Assembly (NCBI GenBank): GCA_025765595.1
Contig: JAIVFH010000014.1
Span: 186,001-250,000, forward strand
Direction of reading: 5' to 3'
Length of the DNA: 64,000 bases
DNA from: Obelidium mucronatum
Taxonomy: Eukaryota; Chytridiomycota; Chytridiomycetes; Chytridiales; Chytriomycetaceae
The notes under the pieces were generated by a model. It saw only the letters and a list, made by a program, of their open reading frames with translations, had not been told where the DNA came from and did no database searches. The position numbers and the translations under genes were made by a program. Position 1 is the stretch's first letter. Every line of letters starts with the position of its first letter. Positions 58,116 through 64,000 of this stretch are shown one piece after another.

Positions 58116-61088
58116 TTAAAATTCCATTGCATTATCTGGCTCTCGCTGGAGCTGTTGAAGCTTTTCTTTCGCAACATGTTCTGCAAGTAGCTTCTCGTCC
58201 CTTTTTTTTTCACCAGAAAAGTTTGGTTTAGCGCCAACACTTTTCTCTCAGCCCACCAGAAAAAAAAAACTTACCAAAGTGAAATACCCAGTTGACTGTG
58301 CTCAAATGGCTGCGCCATACTCCGCAGAAACTTTTTCGCAACAGCAACTGCCATATCAGTACTCAAATTCACGTATGCCTCAGACATCTCAGCCTGAATC
58401 CACTTTGGCAACTTGGCACGCTTATCAGCTCGGGCAAATCGTTTGTCTGCAAACACCATGAGTCCGTAATCGCTTTTACCTCGCAAGACTCTTCCGACAC
58501 ATTGAGCTCCATGCCGCATTGCATCAAATGTTAAAAAGTCGTTTTCACGAACTTTGAAATTATCACGCAGATACTCCAACCGAGCCTATAGAAAATATTT
58601 CCTCTTTTCTGTTAGATTCGGACGTTGTCAAGGTTTTACAGAAAACCTTCAAGATTCTGGACTCCGTGTATTGGTATGGAATTCCAAATAGAATCACAGC
58701 CCGTCCATAGTTATGATCAAAATCGACACCTTCCGATACTTTCCCACGTGCAACAGAGAGGAGTACTGCACCTCGTCCATTGTCACAAGCCTGATAAAAT
58801 TCATTTCAGCAATTTGGTTGTTGATTTCCAATATTGATTCGTACTTTGCGATAGTTTTCCAAAGCTAAACTCGTTTCTGCAGCATCAGGGGTCTCAATAA
58901 ACACCTGTTTAAAACACGTCAATATCTAAAATGAGACTTTTACGCCGAGGTTCGTTTACCAGCTTATACTTTAAAAGATCATGCAACATTCCCTGTTGTG
59001 TCAAGACAAATGAATTTATCATTCAATTAAAACATTTGCTTTCTTTCCTTACCAACTCATTCCAAGACGCCACGATAGACTCCAAATAAAGGTAAGAGGG
59101 GAAAAAGCACACCAACCCATCAGGAACTTTGTGAAGAAAAAAAATTATCCCTCTTGCCAAAAAAAAAAAAGTTTTTTTCAACAAAAAGACAATTAACTAA
59201 CCGGCCCTCGCAAACTCTAACAAGATATTCCCGTAATTTCTCACAATAGCCAGATCATTTCTAACTTCGAATTTACTACTAATAGCCACCTGATCACTGC
59301 CTCTTGTAATAGTTAACGGCAGGAAACAATTTCTCGCCAACGTCATCATATAACTTTCAATCACAACAGGTTTGAATCCCAAAAGCGTTGGATACAGTTC
59401 CATTGGAGACAAGGTTCCTGAAGTGATGACGACACTGCTGAAACGGTCAAAAACGGGTTTCATTGCCAGAGTCGCATCCAAACACGTCAAGTGCAGAACA
59501 GGATTCGGTATGGTATCATGGTCATTTTCAAATGGCTCAAGTATGAGCATAAATCCTTTTTGGTAGGTTGAGACCAAGGTGGCGAAGGCAGCCACTTTAG
59601 AGAGCGCTCCATAGTCGCTCAGATCTGTAAGTTCCAAGGTTCGGATGAGACTACTCAACCGTTCAGAGCAGAACCTGGCAAATATTCTTTTAAGCAAAAT
59701 ATTTCTTTACGATTGATGTTTGGAAACACCAACCTCAGAGGCTTTCGTTCAATAAATGTGATCTCACGCACATGCTGGAGAAAAGAGACCGGGGATTCAG
59801 CAACAACGTGCATAACTCTCATTCGAGTCTTCAAATATTCAATGAAGCGTCTCAAAAATGCGACAAAGTGCTCAGCTCGCCGAATGTTGCCCGGAACCGC
59901 ATCACTCAAGATGTCATCAGGAAGGACCGGATTTGCCATCAACTCATCAGCATTTCTCAAATCTTGAACCTCGCGAAGACCTTGGGAGAAAAAATTATGT
60001 TTGTTAGGTGTGTCCCGAAGAATGAGGTTCTACCTTCCACCAGTCTGTTATACTCGTTTTGCAACTTTTCAGAATTATTGGCCTTCAGTTCATCGATTTT
60101 CTCTGCTAACGCTGTGATGGAACGAGTACTTGCGTCAAGAATAGGGCGAGTCAAATCCACACTCAAAGATTCCGTGCAAACGTTATCGATATTGTGTGCT
60201 TCGTCAAAAACAACAATACAATCCTTGCTCAATTCACGTGAAACCATTGTTGCGACTTTGGGATCCAGCAAGTAGTGATATGAGTAAATGATTACATTTG
60301 CGACTGAGAGCATCTTTCTGGAAAGGAAATATGGACATTGCTTCTTGTTTTTTCCATACGTTTTCAAATCATCCAGGGTGTAGACGCCATTCGGCATTGT
60401 CGATGTTCCTTCAATGTCGGCAGCTTCCAAGTTTTCAAAATATTCACAAAGCGCGTCCTTGTTATTTGACATTGAAGATCGGACCCAAGAGGCGGTAAGT
60501 GATCTACATCGAGCGTCGACTACATTTCCTCTCTTTTCCTTGCTGATCTGGACATTGGCGGAGGGTGAGGAGGACGGGTGCACAATCAATGGAGCCAATT
60601 CACCTCCCCATGAACACACAAGTTCCTTCGCGACGTCAATCCAAGACCTAGAAATGATTCGTTGCCAGCGTGTTTTTGGCGATAGTCTACAAGACGCTTA
60701 AGCTCAGCAAGAGCCTTCTCGATTTCGGGAACGGTACGAGAGCAATATATAAGTTTTCTTTTTTCCGGGTAATGCTGTGCGTATGGTATAGGCATGTGTG
60801 TGTTGGGTGATAGGGTGGTTGAGTATGGCATCCAAAAGACAACGACTTTGACACCTGCTGGTATGACACTATAAGAGCAAGCAATGAAACAGTCTTTCCA
60901 GTTCCAGACGGAGACTCTAGCAAGCAGTGTCCCTTTGTACGGAGTGTTAGTCGGGAGGCCAGAGATTTCAAAAGAAGGACCACCTTTGCATCGAGTGCGC
61001 GCTTCATGTCGCGCATGTACGCGTACTGCTCTGGATAGATTGATTCGTACGGAAAGAGAACGGGAAGGTCGTCAATGTAAAACTTCAT
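58116..61088 (-). CDS. RAD3: XPD/RAD3 helicase of TFIIH
   Basis: About nine or ten exons. The start [20 protein letters not shown] is the family start. Walker A is [15 protein letters not shown]; motif II is [10 protein letters not shown]; later motifs include [40 protein letters not shown] and [20 protein letters not shown]. The four Fe-S cluster cysteines are present ([33 protein letters not shown]). The final exon encodes [20 protein letters not shown] is the 5'-3' DNA helicase of TFIIH, needed for nucleotide excision repair and structurally for transcription initiation. Only 47 nt separate its start codon from the divergent MDM10 start. Confidence 0.95.
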
Positions 61089-61135
61089 TCACAAGAGGAG
61101 TTATTTGTTTTATTATATTTCACAGTCAACTGCAC

Positions 61136-62390
61136 ATGAAGGACTTTCTCGGCCAAGCGCTTCGCGCGTGCTACGATCGCATCGGATTCAGCTGCGACAA
61201 CGAAGCCCAGGGAATGCCGCTGTACTCGGACATGTGCTCAGCGTCGAACTGTACGTGGCTTGTTTGTCGTTATCCACAAATAACCGTTCCCTCTAGCCCT
61301 GCTCCTCTTTTCGGCTCCTTCCCACTTTGCCCTGTCTATTGGCAAAAGCATATCTCCGAAACTCAAGTCAGTCTATTCGATCGGGATCCCAAACGTACGG
61401 TCCGCTGGGTTCTTGTACACATCCAGTGACTTGTGTTTGGGATCATCTGCTGATGAAGCCGCGAATTTATTTGCCCGTGAAGTAATAGCGCCGAATAAGC
61501 CAGTACTGGATAGTGTTCAAGTAGTTGAAGACGGGGTTAAAGCCCAATCCCAAGAGTATGATTATCACACTCTAATGTATGGACGACTGTTTGAAGATTA
61601 TCATTTGGAGGCCTTGGTTTCTCAGAAACTCGGCGAAAAGAATATGCTAGTGCTGTCTGGCATTTCCGACTGGGAATCTGACAACAATTCCCATCTTGAA
61701 GCCCAATATGTTCACAAGAATAAGGACTGGTGTGCGGATGTCACCTATTCATCTACAGATAACGTGTTTGGAACAAGCTGTCATGTCCGAGTTCCCTTCA
61801 CCAATTGGTCGGCGGGAGGGGAGGTGATATACACTGCATCAGAGAAAAGCGGGGGCAGTTGAGTCATTTGAGCTAGCCTCGCGTTAACTAATCAATTTAA
61901 TGGAAACATAGTCTCGCTTGGTGCCAAGTGGGTGAAAGTACATGAGCGCGGTGTTGCCTCTATTTTGACTTTTCTCTGTAATCCCATGATGGTGCCTACT
62001 TCAGTTTTGTTGATCCACAACCTAACCAGCTTTCATTTGTCAGGGGTATATGAACACAACCTACACATCCACCATTCGCCAGAATTGGGTTCTGTCTACA
62101 TCATACGATTTCAACACCTATTCATACAACTCTGATTTGGCAGTTGGCATCGCGTATTCCCCAATAGATGCGGAAAACAGACTTCTCAAATGCCGATTTA
62201 GTATGACTCGGGTGAGTGCCTTCTATTCAATGTCACTTTCTTTAACCCATTTACGAAGGGGCTTGCATTGCTGTTGGAAGGGCAATTTAAGCGCGCAATC
62301 ATTGGGCTGGGAGTTTCAACCAATCTGGGGCTTGGAAGTACAATACGCCAATCCATTGGCTTCGAAGTACAGTTTCTGTAACACCCTTTC
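61136..62390 (+). CDS. MDM10: MDM10, beta-barrel subunit of ERMES
   Basis: Several exons starting MKDFLGQALRACYDRIGF. Family matches are YGRLFEDYHLEALVSQKLGE, FTNWSAGGEVIYTASEKSGG, NPMMGYMNTTYTSTIRQNW, TSYDFNTYSYNSDLAVGI and the barrel-ending strand GLGSTIRQSIGFEVQFL. MDM10 is a mitochondrial outer-membrane beta barrel that anchors the ER-mitochondria encounter structure and also serves the SAM complex; its final strand carries the sorting signal. ERMES is characteristic of fungi and a few other lineages, which supports the fungal assignment. Internal splice sites were placed by keeping this frame and are approximate. It shares a 47-nt divergent start region with XPD. Confidence 0.85.
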
Positions 62391-62438
62391 TGTACACCCT
62401 TCCCAATAAAGACGTAATAAAGGGTTTATTGAGTTGCT

Positions 62439-63164
62439 TTACTCATCGTCAGCCTCATCATCCTCTTGAACGGCGGCCTTCTTGGACTTCTTCTCCTTCT
62501 TCTCGACGGCAGCAGCTGGGGCAGCGCTCTCCTCCTCCTTGGTGGCACGAGTGTAGATCAACTGCTTCTTGTGCACAGCAATTGGCTTAATCAAACCTTT
62601 GGCGGCCAAGTCGCGAACAGCAACACGAGCCAAAGATCCGTTGATCTTAAGACGGTCCACAAGAACTGATGGAGTAATCAACTTGTAGGTTGGGACTTCC
62701 TTAAACAGCTTGTCAAAGGTCAACTTGTCAAAGATGACGGCGTTGTTGGCCTTGTCCTTGGTGCGTCCCTTGGACCACTTCTTCTTCTTGGCCTTTCCAC
62801 CGGCCATCGCCTTGGCGATCTTGGATGCTTTGTCTTGCTTTGGAGGCTGTGAAGAGTATAGGTTGTTAGGGACGCTTTCGAACCAAGTTTGAGCGGATAA
62901 ACGAATGCTGATAGTTGAGCCCATCCTGATATGATCCCATTCTGATAGCAAAGGAAAGTGCGTTCGTCGAAAGTCCAACAGTTCATAGCAGAGACATCCC
63001 TCGCAACTATCCATCACCAGTCCAACCAAATCGCCATCGCCCTTCATAAACTTCACGGTCTCGGTGAATCAATACTGCAGGGGAACATTCGATGGGTTGC
63101 AGTCGCGACTGCGAGTTTGCTCGTCGGTGGGGATGGTTGGGTGGTGGAGGTTGTCACATGCCAT
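62439..63164 (-). CDS. RPS25: Ribosomal protein eS25
   Basis: The main exon (62846-62439) encodes [58 protein letters not shown] and [20 protein letters not shown], followed by IYTRA and an acidic tail, a full-length eS25 of the small ribosomal subunit. It begins directly with the second residue, so the start codon must be a separate exon. The best candidate is ATG at 63164-63162, followed by GCATGT, which would make a GC-AG intron of 315 nt; no ATG-GT occurs between it and the main exon. An ATG-only first exon is also seen in both calmodulin genes here. The first exon is less certain than the rest. Confidence 0.93.
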
Positions 63165-63274
63165 TTTTGGATCGAACAAAGTCAACAGGTTAGGCACTTC
63201 TCCCACATCATGAATTCACTTGAATTCATAGCCTTTTATTGGAGGTAGAACTTAAAAAATAGCCCATTCTCTCT

Positions 63275-64000
63275 CTAGTTCTCTTCCAGAGTTTCATCCA
63301 GATTGCTTTCGCTCATCACGCTTTCAAGCATCATCCCTGCACCTGCTTCAGGAACAGGAGTCAAACTAGAAGCTGCTAAGTCCGCCAAGTCACTGACGTT
63401 TTTAAATGTAAACTCTCCAAAAAACATTGAATTGATGCTTGCATTGGACGATTGCCTTGCCCGGGCATTATTCGGCCTTCTAGTTGTGCCAGAGGCGTCA
63501 CCTCCTTTGATACCAAGAATTGAATGTGCCTTGCTACTACTATTAATTGATATTGTACGTCCTTGTCACTGCTTGAGTCGGAAGAGGAAGGAAAGTCCCT
63601 TTTGTCCACTTCACCAGCCGCATTTTTCGTGAAGAATCCATCGATATCTTGATGGCTATACGAAGAAACATTTGAATCTTTTCGAATTGAAGAATGGGCA
63701 ACATGAAGCCTGGATGTCTCGGGCGGTTGATGTAGAGAGTTCTCCTTCATATCCCCCTTTCCAGGGAAGGATGAGGCAGCCGTCTCATCTTCTTCCATTA
63801 AACTTTCTGAATTCTTGATTTTGGTGAGATCGCCGCCAAGAAGAATACTAAGGCCAGATAACCGTTGGATGTCTGGCCGCATATTGCGCCCTATTCCACA
63901 TAACGTTCAAAACAACTGCGATAAAGTGCGTGTTACTCACCATCAAAATAGCTCGTGTCTTCAGTATCTTTTGGTGCGGGAATAAAAGGCGCTGGATGGT
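63275..64000 (-). CDS. C-terminal tail of a Rim15/MAST-type AGC kinase, partial
   Basis: At the right edge the minus strand encodes HPAPFIPAPKDTEDTSYFDG up to a donor at 63940. The next exon (from 63890) continues RNMRPDIQRLSGLSILLGGD. After a further intron of about 53 nt (near 63561-63613) the end reads FFGEFTFKNVSDLADLAAS and stops at 63275. PF(I/V)P-x-P-x(5)-DTSYFD is the C-tail of Rim15, Cek1 and MAST-group AGC kinases, and the G-(D/E)-F-x-(F/Y)-(K/R)-N segment is also typical of that group's extreme end. The kinase domain would lie beyond the window. In yeast Rim15 controls entry into quiescence under nutrient limitation; the role here is inferred. Confidence 0.75.

Noticed and set aside
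62850..63056. RPS25 start at 63056 in the continuous open frame
   Set aside because: The extra 70 or so residues are unlike any eS25; a splice acceptor (CACAG) lies exactly before PPKQ.

Overview
This is nuclear DNA of a fungus, most likely a zoosporic (chytrid-type) one. Genes are dense and intron-rich; most introns are 45-75 nt with GT..AG ends, and several have long T-runs before the acceptor. Fungal markers are the ERMES barrel MDM10, a saccharopepsin-like protease and a Rim15/MAST-type kinase tail. Two long proteins with RPxSA(P) motifs (14499-17705, 22231-24948) look like flagellar proteins, which fits a fungus with motile spores. I see no rRNA, tRNA or CRISPR.

Layout. 1-14303 holds a 5'-cut multi-pass membrane protein and its paralog at 13446, a kelch membrane protein, two tandem GH19 chitinases with LysM-like modules, an unrecognised exon-repeat protein, a membrane-anchored intradiol-dioxygenase-like protein, and two convergent, almost identical calmodulin genes. 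14499-43162 is a gene-dense housekeeping block: a coiled-coil protein, URI1, an aspartic protease, a cyclic-nucleotide-binding protein, a YEATS2-like subunit, a dysferlin-domain protein, a LIM protein, PEX16, POP1, a glycerol-3-phosphate acyltransferase, an F-box/WD40 protein, a class I histone deacetylase and an unknown phospho-protein-like gene. 43163-53846 is a transposon island: a 42-nt poly-C run, a 0.94-kb hAT element with an 8-bp target duplication, two related pogo-type elements with inverted ends, and decayed ORFs. 53847-64000 returns to housekeeping genes: a CLYBL-like lyase, DNAJC17, a SMYD-type protein, XPD/RAD3, MDM10, RPS25 and the C-terminal tail of an AGC kinase cut by the window edge.

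Genes by theme. Transcription and chromatin: YEATS2, class I HDAC, XPD (TFIIH) and URI1. RNA: POP1 and DNAJC17. Organelles: PEX16, MDM10, acyltransferase and CLYBL. Secretion and wall: GH19 pair, aspartic protease, kelch and intradiol-like membrane proteins. The most unusual structural features are the very tight same-strand gene spacings (an 8-nt overlap, then 6 and 7 nt), the divergent start codons 32 and 47 nt apart, sharp GC-rich patches at gene 5' ends, and the calmodulin pair, which keeps near-identical exons while its introns do not match.
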